Shown here piece after piece: positions 1 to 9,156 of a stretch of DNA of 64,000 nucleotides. The first letter of the stretch is position 1. Each line of letters opens with the position of its first letter. Origin of the DNA: Muribaculaceae bacterium (GTDB lineage: Bacteria; Bacteroidota; Bacteroidia; Bacteroidales; Muribaculaceae); assembly GCA_029057985.1 (NCBI GenBank), contig JAIDYR010000004.1, positions 52,336 through 116,335 of the forward strand, read 5' to 3'. The position numbers and the translations under genes were made by a program. Under the pieces are notes generated by a model. That model ran no database searches and was not told the origin of the DNA. It was given only the letters and a program-made list of their open reading frames with translations.

Positions 1-456
1 CCCCTCTCCTCCTCTTCTCCTCTTTCTCCTTCTCTCATTCTCACCTTCACAACCCAAGGCTAATCATCCGACCCACATCAACATCCCGACTTAGGATACC
101 GATGCGGGTCTTATAAAATCCTGAAGTCACTAATAGCTCTAATAGGTCAGCCCAAAAAGTAAAGAGGAATACCCTATCCTCTCATGCCATTGGTATCATC
201 GCGAAGTTGACCGATCATACCCTATTTTTCCAATCATAAAAGATATCCCCACACTATTCTTACTTCCCTTATTTACAAAAAATCCCTCATTGAGGGACAA
301 AAATCGGCAAAAACATCCCTCAATGAGGGATGTTTCGCCGATTCCTATAATTTAGAGATAATTTTGAGACTGTAGAATAAAACCCGTTTTAGTCAACTAC
401 CTCTAAATAATCTCGATTTAGCCAATTAAATTCGTATCTATCCGTCGGGATCTGCT
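1..456. other. Intergenic edge region without a recognisable gene
   Basis: The first 50 bases are almost pure C/T on the + strand. After that I see no ORF with coding character and no RNA gene. The only clear structure is the pair of CCCTCATTGAGGG-type palindromes listed separately. The region lies downstream of the leftmost minus-strand operon, so it probably holds that operon's 3' untranslated end. What lies to the left is outside the window. Confidence 0.6.
283..343 (-). terminator. Nested palindromes, probable terminator of the surface-protein operon
   Basis: Two 15-bp palindromes, TCCCTCATTGAGGGA (283-297) and its complement-type partner (316-330), sit 19 bp apart. The second is enclosed by AATCGGC/GCCGATT arms (302-308 and 337-343). 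Read on the minus strand this gives a long hairpin followed by a short T-run, about 115 bp beyond the stop codon of the last gene. It could equally be a dispersed repeat; the duplicated palindrome core is unusual for a simple terminator. Confidence 0.5.
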
Positions 457-1803
457 CTAATGCAATACTTTACGCACCCTATTGCCTTGCCTGCATATTG
501 TCAGTCCTCGACCGGGAGAGTCCAGACGTACGCCATCAATTGAATAGTATTCAATATTTTCCTCGACAGCTGCATTTTCTATTTTTCTTATGCCTGAAGA
601 AAATCTTTGATAGTCAGAAAATTCTACATCTCCTCGCTTTTTGTATCCCTCTGATTCTTCCCAACTGGTATAAAAAGATACTTCACAAGTCAAAGGATAC
701 CCCTCAATATCATCATAAGCAACTCTGTTTAGACTATCATTCCATATTTCTGCAAATCCCCCGTCTGGATCTGCAATTCCATCAACAACTTCTATATTAA
801 TGCCAAACTTATCTATTAATTTATACCCGCCATATAGGTTTGCATTTACGTAGTTTTGTTTGGAAGTGGTGAAGTAACTTCCTAAATCGTCAAGATATTT
901 AATAGTATATTTTTCACCACTAAGTGTTAATTCCACATTTCTATCATTATAATTCGCAAATGCCCATCTTTCTCCATAATAATCATCCGTCACCTTAAAA
1001 CTCTTCACTCTGTTTCTGCTGTCGGGCTGATAAATGGAGGAACGGATATCACCATAATTGAAATCTATTATCTGGCCGTCTGTCTCATACCATTCGATAT
1101 TATCAAATCTATATCTTAATGATAAGTCTGTTTCCCCATACGACGAAGGAGCATATTCATCAATGGCAATAGCAACCCCATTTTCATATTTGATAATCAG
1201 CTGATAGCACTTTGCGAAAGAACCGTCAAAAGTTGTTTCAAAATGACTATAACTTGTGATATTCCCATCATAATCCCTATCTATTTCTAATTTATCAGTT
1301 ACGTATTCTTCTCCTGTCATCAAATTCTTTACAGAGTTTTTCACTACTAAATCTTTGAGAATATCATCATACTCTTTGAACGAAATTAATCCAGGGATAA
1401 ATTCACCATTCTCACTCAAGATGAATTGATTGGCTTTTTCGACTCTTCCTAATTCATCATATTCATATACTACTTTACTAACAGTCTTACTATACGCTGA
1501 CTCGATAATATATTCTTTTATCCAGCCTTCGGATGTATATTTATAAGTATCGGTTGATTCCAATATTTTCTCACCATTTACTCCGCATCCATAGGTCACG
1601 ACTTTGCCGGGTTGCCACTCACCGTTGAAATACGAATTTCCGTATCCACTCAATGTATTTATTCCGACTCCAACTCTACGCGGGATTGCGGCTTTGATTT
1701 CATGCCCTCCAAGCCTCTTCTCATTAGCATATCCCGATCCCGAAATCAGACTCAGCATCAGAATTCCGATCAGAGCTACGTATTTCATTACTTTTTCCTT
1801 CAT
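457..1803 (-). CDS. Secreted protein with YD-like repeats and sorting-type tail
   Basis: This 448-residue protein starts with a signal peptide (about residues 1-26, cleavage after SGYA). The body is rich in short Tyr/Asp/Gly beta-strand units such as YEYDELGRVEK and resembles the RHS/YD-like chains common in Bacteroidales exported proteins. The last 35 residues (YYSIDGVRL and RKVLH) look like a shortened type IX secretion sorting tail, suggesting export and surface attachment (inference). It is the last gene of a four-gene minus-strand operon, with only 4 bp separating it from the preceding lipoprotein gene. No enzymatic motif was seen and the function is unknown. Confidence 0.6.
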   Translation of the reverse strand: MKEKVMKYVALIGILMLSLISGSGYANEKRLGGHEIKAAIPRRVGVGINTLSGYGNSYFNGEWQPGKVVTYGCGVNGEKILESTDTYKYTSEGWIKEYIIESAYSKTVSKVVYEYDELGRVEKANQFILSENGEFIPGLISFKEYDDILKDLVVKNSVKNLMTGEEYVTDKLEIDRDYDGNITSYSHFETTFDGSFAKCYQLIIKYENGVAIAIDEYAPSSYGETDLSLRYRFDNIEWYETDGQIIDFNYGDIRSSIYQPDSRNRVKSFKVTDDYYGERWAFANYNDRNVELTLSGEKYTIKYLDDLGSYFTTSKQNYVNANLYGGYKLIDKFGINIEVVDGIADPDGGFAEIWNDSLNRVAYDDIEGYPLTCEVSFYTSWEESEGYKKRGDVEFSDYQRFSSGIRKIENAAVEENIEYYSIDGVRLDSPGRGLTICRQGNRVRKVLH

Positions 1804-1807
1804 TTCT

Positions 1808-2686
1808 TTATTTTCTTTTATTTATCTTTTTATACTTATCCTTTTTCATTTTAAGCATCTCACGAGCGATGGACGATTTCAGATGATAGACAGGTTCGCA
1901 TACCATTATTTTAAGTTTCTCATTATTAATATTTTCATCAGAGAAAACGGAAAGAGCTATTGATGCATCACGAAGATTGTAAGCGTTTGCATATAAATGT
2001 CCATCAAAGTAATCACTCTCTATTAAGGCATAACGTTCATCTATGTATTCTTGAGCATTATAGTTATAATACAATTCATCTGTGACATATATTGACGAGC
2101 CATTAAGTCCGCCGTCTTTAAAGGAAAAACCATACCAGGGAAATTGTTCCTCCGGAAGCGTATATAGCAGTTGTTGATTTTCATCTACCATTATATCTAA
2201 ATGTGGAGGCATCTCAGCTTTAATTTGAGATCTTGAGGCACCCCATGTGATGATTGTATCGAAATTTTTATTCTTTGGTGTCACGGTCACCTTGCAGGTT
2301 GCTGTCTTCTCTCCCTTCCTAAGAATGATCGTAGTAACGCCAACATGATTTGCAGTAACTTTACCATTATTATCCACACTTGCCACGAAAGGATTCATGG
2401 ATTCCCATTCGACGTTTTTCTCTTCCGTCTGGAGTTGAAACTCATTCTTATACTTCATGGATAAAGATGTCATATTCAGGGTCAACTGAAAGTTCCCATT
2501 TTCATCTTCCTCATCCGGATCTTCAACCCCTGGTTCCTGACTTCCTGGGTTCTGACCGGTATCTTGGTCATGCCATGGCTTATCCTTATCGGGTTCTGCC
2601 TCTGGTTCGTCTCCACAAGATGTGACCATCATTCCTGCCATAAGAAAGACAGACAGGAGAAGAAATGCTTTAATCATTTCTTTCAT
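1808..2686 (-). CDS. Lipoprotein with bacterial Ig-like (BIG2) domain
   Basis: The N-terminus has a lipoprotein signal with lipobox VTSC, giving Cys24 as the probable lipid-bearing residue. An acidic Pro/Glu/Asp linker (about 25-65) follows. Residues about 66-136 carry the BIG2 pattern: a conserved WES-NPFVASVD-NGKVTA core and a closing ATCKVTV strand. The C-terminal half is not recognised. Such proteins sit on the outer membrane of Bacteroidales. The gene is third of four in the operon behind the BspA-like gene. The domain call is solid; the ligand and role are not known. Confidence 0.65.
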   Translation of the reverse strand: MKEMIKAFLLLSVFLMAGMMVTSCGDEPEAEPDKDKPWHDQDTGQNPGSQEPGVEDPDEEDENGNFQLTLNMTSLSMKYKNEFQLQTEEKNVEWESMNPFVASVDNNGKVTANHVGVTTIILRKGEKTATCKVTVTPKNKNFDTIITWGASRSQIKAEMPPHLDIMVDENQQLLYTLPEEQFPWYGFSFKDGGLNGSSIYVTDELYYNYNAQEYIDERYALIESDYFDGHLYANAYNLRDASIALSVFSDENINNEKLKIMVCEPVYHLKSSIAREMLKMKKDKYKKINKRK

Positions 2687-2718
2687 ATTCTAAATTCTTA
2701 TTTTGTTATGTTATTCTA

Positions 2719-3627
2719 TTATTTTACAATAGCTCGCCTGCCCATTCTCTTCCAAGGTTTAAACTTCAATCTAAGTAAATCAGCTGATCCGTCTGCACGC
2801 GTAATCGTTGAATATCCATAGTTAGTGGTCGATCCGTTGAATTTCTCACTCTTTATCGTTCCATTATAATTCAACGTAAAGGAGAAGGGCCTGCTGAACT
2901 CATAGTCATCTTCATCATCTTCATATAAGTTTATGACCATTTCGTCTGGAAGATATACCGGACCATTTCCAAATAGTCCAACTGCAAACAGAACATCACA
3001 GAAATCTTCAAAATTGTATAAGAATCCGAGAGGGAACTGACGAAACCGATTTTCCTCAATTCCATACTCAATCTCTATATCAGAAGAAAAACCATATTCC
3101 TGTCCATCATTAACCTCAACCCCCTTATATGCTATATGTCTTAAATTGCCATTTCTCCATATAAAATTCTGCTCCGTTTTAAGCGATATGGTTTCCACAT
3201 GATCTTTATTATGGTATTGTATTCTGCCTGAAATATCTTCAGTCATCTTGGTCAGACAATTATCCTTATCGTAAGAAAAGGTATATTTCCCGGTATCTCT
3301 CGATTGATATGAATCTGAATCGTCTATGACTGAAAATGACATTTCAGAGATAAGACCTTTTGAGAATTTAAGATTGTATTCGATTCCATCGAAATACATC
3401 TTGTTTTTGTCATAATCTATAGTTACCTCTTCACCCTCATAATCCTTAAATTTATAAGGTCTGCCATTTTCATCGTAACGGATCTTACACTCTCCTACCG
3501 ATGTCACTCTTCGTCCGTCCATGTCGGAGACTCCGACATCGGGCATATCATCTTTACTGCAAGCACTCACTTGAACAAGGACCATGATGCTAAACATCAT
3601 AATCCAAAAAGTTTGGAATCTTTTCAT
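2719..3627 (-). CDS. Hypothetical lipoprotein with repeated beta-strand body (DUF4595-like)
   Basis: A 302-residue protein with a lipobox (VSAC, Cys23). The mature part has alternating charged/aromatic strands (IRYDENGRPYKF, YTFSYDKDNCLTKM) reminiscent of DUF4595-type porin-fold or YD-like lipoproteins; this family assignment is tentative. It lies 7 bp downstream of the BspA-like gene and 32 bp upstream of the BIG2 lipoprotein, so the three are probably co-transcribed. No catalytic motif is visible. The base composition is AT-rich like its operon partners and unlike the neighbouring ribosomal genes. Confidence 0.55.
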   Translation of the reverse strand: MKRFQTFWIMMFSIMVLVQVSACSKDDMPDVGVSDMDGRRVTSVGECKIRYDENGRPYKFKDYEGEEVTIDYDKNKMYFDGIEYNLKFSKGLISEMSFSVIDDSDSYQSRDTGKYTFSYDKDNCLTKMTEDISGRIQYHNKDHVETISLKTEQNFIWRNGNLRHIAYKGVEVNDGQEYGFSSDIEIEYGIEENRFRQFPLGFLYNFEDFCDVLFAVGLFGNGPVYLPDEMVINLYEDDEDDYEFSRPFSFTLNYNGTIKSEKFNGSTTNYGYSTITRADGSADLLRLKFKPWKRMGRRAIVK

Positions 3628-3634
3628 GATATTA

Positions 3635-5803
3635 TTATTTTACTATTAGTTTTTCAACATTTTCTCCCTGACGGATAATATAGCATCCCGAAGGAAGCGA
3701 TTCTACTGATTCGCGTTCAACGTTTCTACGGATAATCATTCCATCTATATTGAAAATATCCACTAATCCGGCTCCTTCATTAACCAGCGAAATATCAGAG
3801 TTGAGATGCACCTCATATTCAAAAACGAACTTTGCATCGAAATTCTGTCTGCCTGTGAAGCGTCCGGTAACAAGACTCTTATGCATTCCGACCTCCGTCT
3901 CCAATGCAGGAAAATCTATTATTTCAAGTTGATAATCAGGAATGTTACACTCAAAATTTACCTGAGGATAGGTAGTTCCCTCCAAGAAATCCTTATTATC
4001 GGGAATTGCCATAGGCAAAATTTCTCCATATTCTTTATATTCAGCATATTCTTCTACGTCAGGTACATAAAAAGATTCTGAGCCTCTCCAGTAGAATGCC
4101 GATGTCTTTTGAGGAGCCATTAATGGAAGTAGGACTATATCTTTAAGCGTTGGTGAATGAAAACTTCTCCATTCCAAGAGTTTGACATTTTCAGGAATCA
4201 CTATAAATTCCAACGCTGTATTCTCAAAGGCAGCCATCCAAATTGCCGAAAGCGAAGAAGGAAAATAAATCTCCTCTAAAGATGTGCAATCCATAAATGC
4301 ACTTCCTCCTATTTCCTCGATAGCATTACCCAAGGTTACATTTTTCAAAGAACTGTTATTCTTAAATAAATTATCCGGTATCCTTTTTACTTTATTTCCG
4401 AAAATACAATTCTCAATTGCTGACCCTATATCAAAATGTGTGGAAATAAATTTGATATTTGCATTCTCAGCATTCCATCTCAAAATCTTTAGTTTCCTGC
4501 ATAAAGCGAATAACTCCCAACTATATAATTCCTTGAGTCCTTCACCTATGATAAGTTCTTCGAGATTTGGACAGTTATATATAGCGTTGTATCCTATAAT
4601 TTCTACATTATCCGGGATACTTAGAATCTTTATCCCGGATTTTTCAAAAGCACTTTCATTGATCAAGATAAGAGACTCCGGCAAATCTATATTTTTCAGA
4701 TTAGTACAGTCGTACACAAAATAACCCGGCAGCATGGTGACGTTATCGCCGAATGTAATCTTTCTTAGAGCAGATGAAAACATGCTACTCTTATAATTCT
4801 CCGGAATTGTCTCTATCTCCTTTGCATTCCATACTACCTCGTTTAAGGATTGGCAACCGGAGAAAGCACGCATCCCAACATAAAATACTGACTCAGGAAT
4901 CACCACTTTCTCAAGCCTGTTATTACCCTCAAACATATAATCTCTTATTCCCCGTGTCCCGGGCTTAAATTCTATGACAATCTCATCAAAGGAATTATCA
5001 GGAGTATACATATATGCTGCGTTATCAATATAGACCACTTCCCCAACCGGTTGCTCCGCTACCCATGCGGTACCTGCGAAGGCTTTGTTACCAACATATT
5101 CAATGCTTCCTTTTGTGGTTATATTAATTAAAGATGAGACAGACATGAACGTCTCATCGGGCACTATTTTCACCTCCGACCCAAAATTAACAGTCTCTAC
5201 TCCGCTGCCTACAAAGACTCCACGATATTGATTATTAATCCAATGATTATAGGGATTAACTTTGCAATCAACAGCATTCCAATTAAGTGTCTTGATATTG
5301 CGACATGCTCCGAAACTATTGACCTGAATAGACTTCAGATTGCGGGGTAGCGTTATTTCTTCAAGTCCGAAACAAGAATAAAAAACACATCCTAACTCTG
5401 ACCCCCCATTATCCCCAATTCTTTCTAAAGATTCAGGAAAAGTTATATTCTTAATACTTTGACAGTTATAGAAGGCTTTATTTTCTATAGCAATCAGCCC
5501 TTCCGGTAATGAGACTGTTTCTATATTGATATAATCACTAAAGCTATCGCTTCCGACAGTTGTAATTCCTCGTTCGATTACGACATGCTTGATCATATCC
5601 TTCAGATCATACCATCCGGGATAATTACCCACACGATAGTCATAATTAGTCATAGCGCCTTCTCCGGAGATTGTAAGCGTATAGTCGGAGGATGAATAGG
5701 TCCAGTAAGCTTCGGCTCCGCATCCTCCACTGCGGGCGAAAGTCTGAAGACTGGAAAGAAGGAGCATTAGCATTGATAACGCAATCAAAATCCTTAACTT
5801 CAT
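3635..5803 (-). CDS. BspA-like leucine-rich repeat surface protein with sorting tail
   Basis: A 722-residue exported protein: signal peptide (about 1-23, ending TFA), a short GxAYWTYSSSDYTLTISGEGAMTNY-type start typical of this family, then many LRR_5 (BspA) repeats from about 80 to 570 (pattern IGDxAFxxCxxLxxIxLPxSLxxI). The last 50 residues (VDIFNIDGMIIRR and CYIIRQGENVEKLIVK) match a type IX secretion C-terminal sorting domain. BspA-type LRR proteins bind host or bacterial surface ligands in related species; here that is inference. It heads the four-gene operon and starts about 50 bp after the terminator of the 6S-like RNA, with no obvious TAnnTTTG promoter in between. Confidence 0.8.
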   Translation of the reverse strand: MKLRILIALSMLMLLLSSLQTFARSGGCGAEAYWTYSSSDYTLTISGEGAMTNYDYRVGNYPGWYDLKDMIKHVVIERGITTVGSDSFSDYINIETVSLPEGLIAIENKAFYNCQSIKNITFPESLERIGDNGGSELGCVFYSCFGLEEITLPRNLKSIQVNSFGACRNIKTLNWNAVDCKVNPYNHWINNQYRGVFVGSGVETVNFGSEVKIVPDETFMSVSSLINITTKGSIEYVGNKAFAGTAWVAEQPVGEVVYIDNAAYMYTPDNSFDEIVIEFKPGTRGIRDYMFEGNNRLEKVVIPESVFYVGMRAFSGCQSLNEVVWNAKEIETIPENYKSSMFSSALRKITFGDNVTMLPGYFVYDCTNLKNIDLPESLILINESAFEKSGIKILSIPDNVEIIGYNAIYNCPNLEELIIGEGLKELYSWELFALCRKLKILRWNAENANIKFISTHFDIGSAIENCIFGNKVKRIPDNLFKNNSSLKNVTLGNAIEEIGGSAFMDCTSLEEIYFPSSLSAIWMAAFENTALEFIVIPENVKLLEWRSFHSPTLKDIVLLPLMAPQKTSAFYWRGSESFYVPDVEEYAEYKEYGEILPMAIPDNKDFLEGTTYPQVNFECNIPDYQLEIIDFPALETEVGMHKSLVTGRFTGRQNFDAKFVFEYEVHLNSDISLVNEGAGLVDIFNIDGMIIRRNVERESVESLPSGCYIIRQGENVEKLIVK

Positions 5804-5853
5804 TTTATAGTTAGGTTGAATGCTCTTCAGATTCCCCGGACAGAGCGGTATTA

Positions 5854-5895
5854 ATAAAAAAAGCGTAGGAATCTGTATCAGTAACCGTCCTACAC
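5854..5895 (-). terminator. Intrinsic terminator of the 6S-like RNA
   Basis: On the minus strand an 8-bp stem (GTGTAGGA pairing with TCCTACGC, one G-U) is followed directly by TTTTTTTATT. This is a textbook Rho-independent terminator and fixes the 3' end and orientation of the non-coding RNA upstream. Confidence 0.8.
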
Positions 5896-6204
5896 TCTGA
5901 GGCTTCTCGCATTGCCCTATCTATGTCGGACGGCAACCTGCAGAAGCCCACGCTCGTATATGCAATGATCGTATCGACCCAATTCTCTCACGAGAACACC
6001 GGGCCGATAGCGGATATCACATATCCACGGGCATCTACCGTTGCTCAACCCTTGACATAGATATGAAATTTTGCGAGAATTTCAGAGTGCCAAGAATCAG
6101 CGCGGATAAACGCTTTTAATCACAAAAATCAGACAATCATTTGATTGTCAATTTTGCATATCCCACCCCACTTATCCCCTGCAGGGGCTTCTGCGATGAG
6201 ATTT
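5863..6204 (-). ncRNA. Structured non-coding RNA, 6S-like (Bacteroidales-1 type)
   Basis: No ORF covers this stretch, yet it is bounded by a consensus promoter and an intrinsic terminator. The core (about 5904-6079) folds as one long interrupted hairpin. The closing stem is TTCTCGCA/TGCGAGAA, followed by TATCTATGTC/GACATAGATA, then a large internal bubble. The tip has ATCGGCCC/GGGTCGAT capped by TTCTC-GTGA-GAGAA, and there is a side hairpin GGATAT-GTG-ATATCC. A long rod with a central bubble is the hallmark of 6S RNA, the RNA polymerase-binding regulator; the Bacteroidales-1 motif is, to my recollection, a 6S homologue. An upstream GCAGAAGCCC can also pair with GGGCTTCTGC in the 3' half. RNase P RNA and tmRNA were considered and lack their signatures. 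A covariance-model search would settle it. Confidence 0.6.
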
Positions 6205-6210
6205 GCATTG

Positions 6211-6242
6211 CAAAGTTATAAAAATAATTTAATAATCCCAAA
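6211..6242 (-). promoter_or_regulatory. Bacteroidetes-type promoter for the 6S-like RNA
   Basis: TAACTTTG at 6211-6218 (minus strand) with TTTG at 6239-6242 and a 20-nt spacer matches the Bacteroidetes -7/-33 consensus. Transcription would begin near 6204. Confidence 0.7.
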
Positions 6243-6274
6243 TCAGTCAAAAATTTTCCTACCTATTTGATTGT

Positions 6275-6310
6275 AAAAAGGAAACCGCGACGGGGATGCC
6301 ATCGCGGTTT
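6275..6310 (-). terminator. Intrinsic terminator of the ribosomal superoperon
   Basis: A 9-bp stem (AAACCGCGA/TCGCGGTTT) followed by CCTTTTT on the minus strand lies about 45 bp after the rplQ stop codon. It closes the rpsH-rplQ transcript. Confidence 0.8.
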
Positions 6311-6352
6311 TTGTATCGCAGATCCGGGAAGTCCGGATCGATTGAGTCTGAA

Positions 6353-6823
6353 TTACTCTGCTGTCTTTTCTTCTGCTGCGGGAGCTTCTGCGGCAGGAGC
6401 AGCTGCAGATTTCTTGCGGCTGCGGCGAGTTGCTTTCTTCTTGGGAGCGGCTTCAAGCATTGCTTCGTTGAAGTCTACGAACTCGATCATGCACATTTCT
6501 GCATTGTCACCGAGACGATGACCTGTCTTGAGGATACGAAGGTATCCACCCGGACGCTCCGCAACCTTATCGGCGATAACACCGAAAAGTTCCTTGACAG
6601 CTTCCTTGTTCTGAAGATAGCTGAAGACCAGACGACGATTAGCCATGTCGTCTTTCTTCGAGCGAGTGATGATGGGCTCGGCAAACATGCGCAGAGCTTT
6701 AGCCTTGGCTACAGTCGTGAAGATGCGCTTGTGCATGATCAGCGAGATGGCCATGTTTGACAGAAGCGCTTCGCGATGGCCTTTCTTACGGCTGAGGTGA
6801 TTGAATTTTTTATTATGTCTCAT
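6353..6823 (-). CDS. rplQ: 50S ribosomal protein L17
   Basis: L17 binds domain III of 23S rRNA near the exit tunnel. The family core is clear at residues 1-120 ([25 protein letters not shown] and [13 protein letters not shown]). The 156-residue length exceeds the usual ~120 because of an Ala/Lys/Glu-rich tail, a common feature of Bacteroidetes L17. It is the last gene of the superoperon, 6 bp after rpoA, and is followed by the operon terminator. Confidence 0.95.
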   Translation of the reverse strand: MRHNKKFNHLSRKKGHREALLSNMAISLIMHKRIFTTVAKAKALRMFAEPIITRSKKDDMANRRLVFSYLQNKEAVKELFGVIADKVAERPGGYLRILKTGHRLGDNAEMCMIEFVDFNEAMLEAAPKKKATRRSRKKSAAAPAAEAPAAEEKTAE

Positions 6824-6829
6824 CGCTTG

Positions 6830-7828
6830 TTACTCTTTATCTAATTTATATTTGGAGATGTCCATCCCGAAGGTCAGGTTAAGGTTGGCAAGAAGCTCAT
6901 CCAGTTCAGTGAGTGACTTGCGGCCGAAATTGCGGAACTTCAAGAGATCATTCTTATTGAAGACTACAAGTTCGCCCAGAGTCTCTACCTCTGCACTCTT
7001 CAGGCAGTTGAGGGCACGGACGCTGAGGTCCATATCCGCAAGCTTGGTCTTGAGAAGTTGGCGCATATGGAGCACCTCCTCATCAAATTCTTCCGGATCC
7101 TCATCCTGCTTATTCTCCATGGTCATCTTCTCGTCTGAGAAGAGCATGAAATGATGGATCAATATCTTGGCGGCTTCCTTAAGGGCATCCTTCGGAAGAA
7201 TAGAGCCATCAGTGGTGACTTCGAGGAGAAGTTTCTCATAGTCGGTCTTCTGCTCGACGCGATAGTTCTCGACGGAGTATTTCACATTCTTGATGGGAGT
7301 GTAGATTGAGTCGATCGCTATGACTGCAGGATCGGCATCGCCAATCATCTCGCGGTTTTCATCAGCGGGGACCCAACCGCGACCCTTATTGATTGTGAAC
7401 TCCATCTTGAAACTTGCGTTGGGATCAAGATGGCAGATGACGAGTTCGGGATTGAGGACTTCAAAGCCCGTCAGCACCTTACCCAGATCGCCAGCCTTGA
7501 GAACGTCAGTTCCGGAGACTGTCACCTCGGCTTTTTCAGCTTCGATATCCAGAGTCAGCTGCTTGAAGCGTACCTGCTTGAGGTTAAGGATCATGTTGAT
7601 GACATCCTCTTTTACTCCCGGAATTGTGTCAAGTTCGTGTGCTACTCCTTCAATCTTGATGGAGTTGATGGCGAAACCGCTCAGCGACGACAGAAGGATG
7701 CGTCGGAGTGCGTTGCCGATGGTCTGGCCGTAACCGGGTTCAAGAGGACGGAATTCAAACTTGCCGAATGAATTATCCGCCTCAAGCATGATGACCTTCT
7801 CGGGCTTTTGAAATGCTAAAATTGCCAT
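6830..7828 (-). CDS. rpoA: DNA-directed RNA polymerase subunit alpha
   Basis: The 332-residue alpha subunit nucleates RNA polymerase assembly. The N-terminal dimerisation domain has the hallmark [22 protein letters not shown] (about 31-53). An acidic linker around 240-255 leads to the C-terminal helix-hairpin-helix domain ([19 protein letters not shown] and [13 protein letters not shown]), which contacts promoter DNA and activators. Its place between rpsD and rplQ is the standard alpha-operon order, with 16 bp after rpsD and 6 bp before rplQ. Confidence 0.97.
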   Translation of the reverse strand: MAILAFQKPEKVIMLEADNSFGKFEFRPLEPGYGQTIGNALRRILLSSLSGFAINSIKIEGVAHELDTIPGVKEDVINMILNLKQVRFKQLTLDIEAEKAEVTVSGTDVLKAGDLGKVLTGFEVLNPELVICHLDPNASFKMEFTINKGRGWVPADENREMIGDADPAVIAIDSIYTPIKNVKYSVENYRVEQKTDYEKLLLEVTTDGSILPKDALKEAAKILIHHFMLFSDEKMTMENKQDEDPEEFDEEVLHMRQLLKTKLADMDLSVRALNCLKSAEVETLGELVVFNKNDLLKFRNFGRKSLTELDELLANLNLTFGMDISKYKLDKE

Positions 7829-7844
7829 TGGTCTCTATTGTTTA

Positions 7845-8450
7845 TTATTTAGAATACAACTCGACAATTAACTGTTCCTTAATTGTCTCGGGGATATCCT
7901 CACGTGTGGGGACGTGGAGGAAGCGTCCTGACTTGGAGCTTTCGTCCCATTCGATCCAGGGATACTTGCTATGGTTGAAGCCTGCAAGTGCATCGGCGAT
8001 CACTTCGAGAGATTTGGATTTCTCGCGGACACCGACTACGTCGCCGGGCTTAACCTGATAAGAAGCGATGTTGACAACATGGCCGTTGACTGTGATGTGC
8101 TTGTGAAGCACGAGCTGGCGGGCTGCCGGACGGCTGGGAGCTATACCCAGACGATATACTACATTGTCAAGGCGGCTTTCGAGAAGCTGAAGAAGCACCT
8201 CACCGGTAATACCCTTAGTGCGGGCTGCTTTCTCAAAGAGGTTGCGGAACTGGCGTTCCAACACTCCATAAGTATATTTAGCTTTCTGCTTCTCACGGAG
8301 CTGGATGCCATACTCCGAAGTTTTCTTACGACGATTGACGCCGTGCTGGCCCGGCGGATAGTTCTTCTTTGCCAGAACTTTATCCTCGCCATAGATGGCC
8401 TCGCCGAATTTACGGGCGATTTTTGATTTGGGACCTGTGTATCTTGCCAT
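7845..8450 (-). CDS. rpsD: 30S ribosomal protein S4
   Basis: S4 is a primary 16S rRNA binder that nucleates 30S assembly. At 201 residues it has the normal length. The N-terminal domain ([23 protein letters not shown]) lacks the zinc-binding cysteines found in some S4 proteins. The S4 RNA-binding domain follows ([25 protein letters not shown]). S4 is a translational autoregulator of the alpha operon in several bacteria. The 307-base untranslated stretch just upstream is a natural place for such a site. Confidence 0.96.
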   Translation of the reverse strand: MARYTGPKSKIARKFGEAIYGEDKVLAKKNYPPGQHGVNRRKKTSEYGIQLREKQKAKYTYGVLERQFRNLFEKAARTKGITGEVLLQLLESRLDNVVYRLGIAPSRPAARQLVLHKHITVNGHVVNIASYQVKPGDVVGVREKSKSLEVIADALAGFNHSKYPWIEWDESSKSGRFLHVPTREDIPETIKEQLIVELYSK

Positions 8451-8757
8451 TTTAATTTTATCTTTTTGAGGAGTTTACTCATTCGTGCCCATCTGACTTT
8501 GCAAGCCGCCAAAGCGCAGCCGCGACCATCGAGAGAAAGTTACCATCTGATTCGCTTCGCCCGTCTCTCATCCTCTTTCTCTCACGAGCGATCGGAAGAA
8601 AGACTATTCGGTTGAGGCGTCGACATCATTATTGTGATGGTCTATTCGCTTTATTATCGGCTTATTACTGCCCTATGGGAATACTCAAATGAAGCAATTC
8701 CTTTTTGATTGAAGATGATTGAGTCTATTATGAATTTCTGAAGATAATTCGAGATTA
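8451..8757 (-). promoter_or_regulatory. Long untranslated leader between rpsK and rpsD
   Basis: There are 307 bases without a credible ORF between rpsK and rpsD, while most neighbouring junctions are under 40 bp. I saw no T-run terminator or TAnnTTTG promoter. The minus-strand RNA contains several G/A-rich segments and potential pairings (for example CTTTCTCTCGATGG against the upstream GAGAGAAAGAGGATGAGAGA tract). An S4-binding autoregulatory leader is the simplest explanation; this is inference. Confidence 0.4.
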
Positions 8758-9147
8758 TTAAACTCTTCTTCTCTTCGGGGGGCGACATCCGTTGTGGGGA
8801 AGCGGAGTTACGTCCACGATTTCTACTACCTCGATGCCGGCGCCGTGCACGGTGCGGATTGCGGATTCGCGGCCGTTGCCCGGGCCTTTCACATACGCCT
8901 TAACCTTGCGGAGGCCAAGATCGTAAGCGACCTTTGCGCAATCCTGCGCTGCCATCTGAGCGGCATAGGGAGTATTCTTCTTTGAGCCACGGAAGCCCAT
9001 CTTGCCTGCGGATGACCAGGAGATAACCTGACCCTCTGAGTTGGCAAGACATACGATGATGTTGTTGAAGGAGCTGTGAACGTGAAGCTGACCCATTGCG
9101 TCAACCTTGACGTTACGCTTCTTAGCTGCAGCTGTCTTTTTTGCCAT
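8758..9147 (-). CDS. rpsK: 30S ribosomal protein S11
   Basis: S11 lies in the 30S platform and shapes the mRNA exit region. The 129-residue protein carries the family signature ([25 protein letters not shown]) and ends with the usual [15 protein letters not shown]. It sits 9 bp after rpsM in alpha-operon order and is the last gene before the long rpsD leader. Confidence 0.97.
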   Translation of the reverse strand: MAKKTAAAKKRNVKVDAMGQLHVHSSFNNIIVCLANSEGQVISWSSAGKMGFRGSKKNTPYAAQMAAQDCAKVAYDLGLRKVKAYVKGPGNGRESAIRTVHGAGIEVVEIVDVTPLPHNGCRPPKRRRV

Positions 9148-9156
9148 GTTACTTTA

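Noticed and set aside
5863-6204. RNase P RNA or tmRNA
   Set aside because: No P4-type conserved segments (such as GAGGAAAGTCC or ACAGAAA) and no tRNA-like CCA end or tag-peptide frame; the rod-like fold fits 6S better.
6259-6456. 65-residue Lys/Gln-rich minus-strand ORF
   Set aside because: Frame-shifted shadow of the Ala/Lys-rich rplQ tail, running through the operon terminator.
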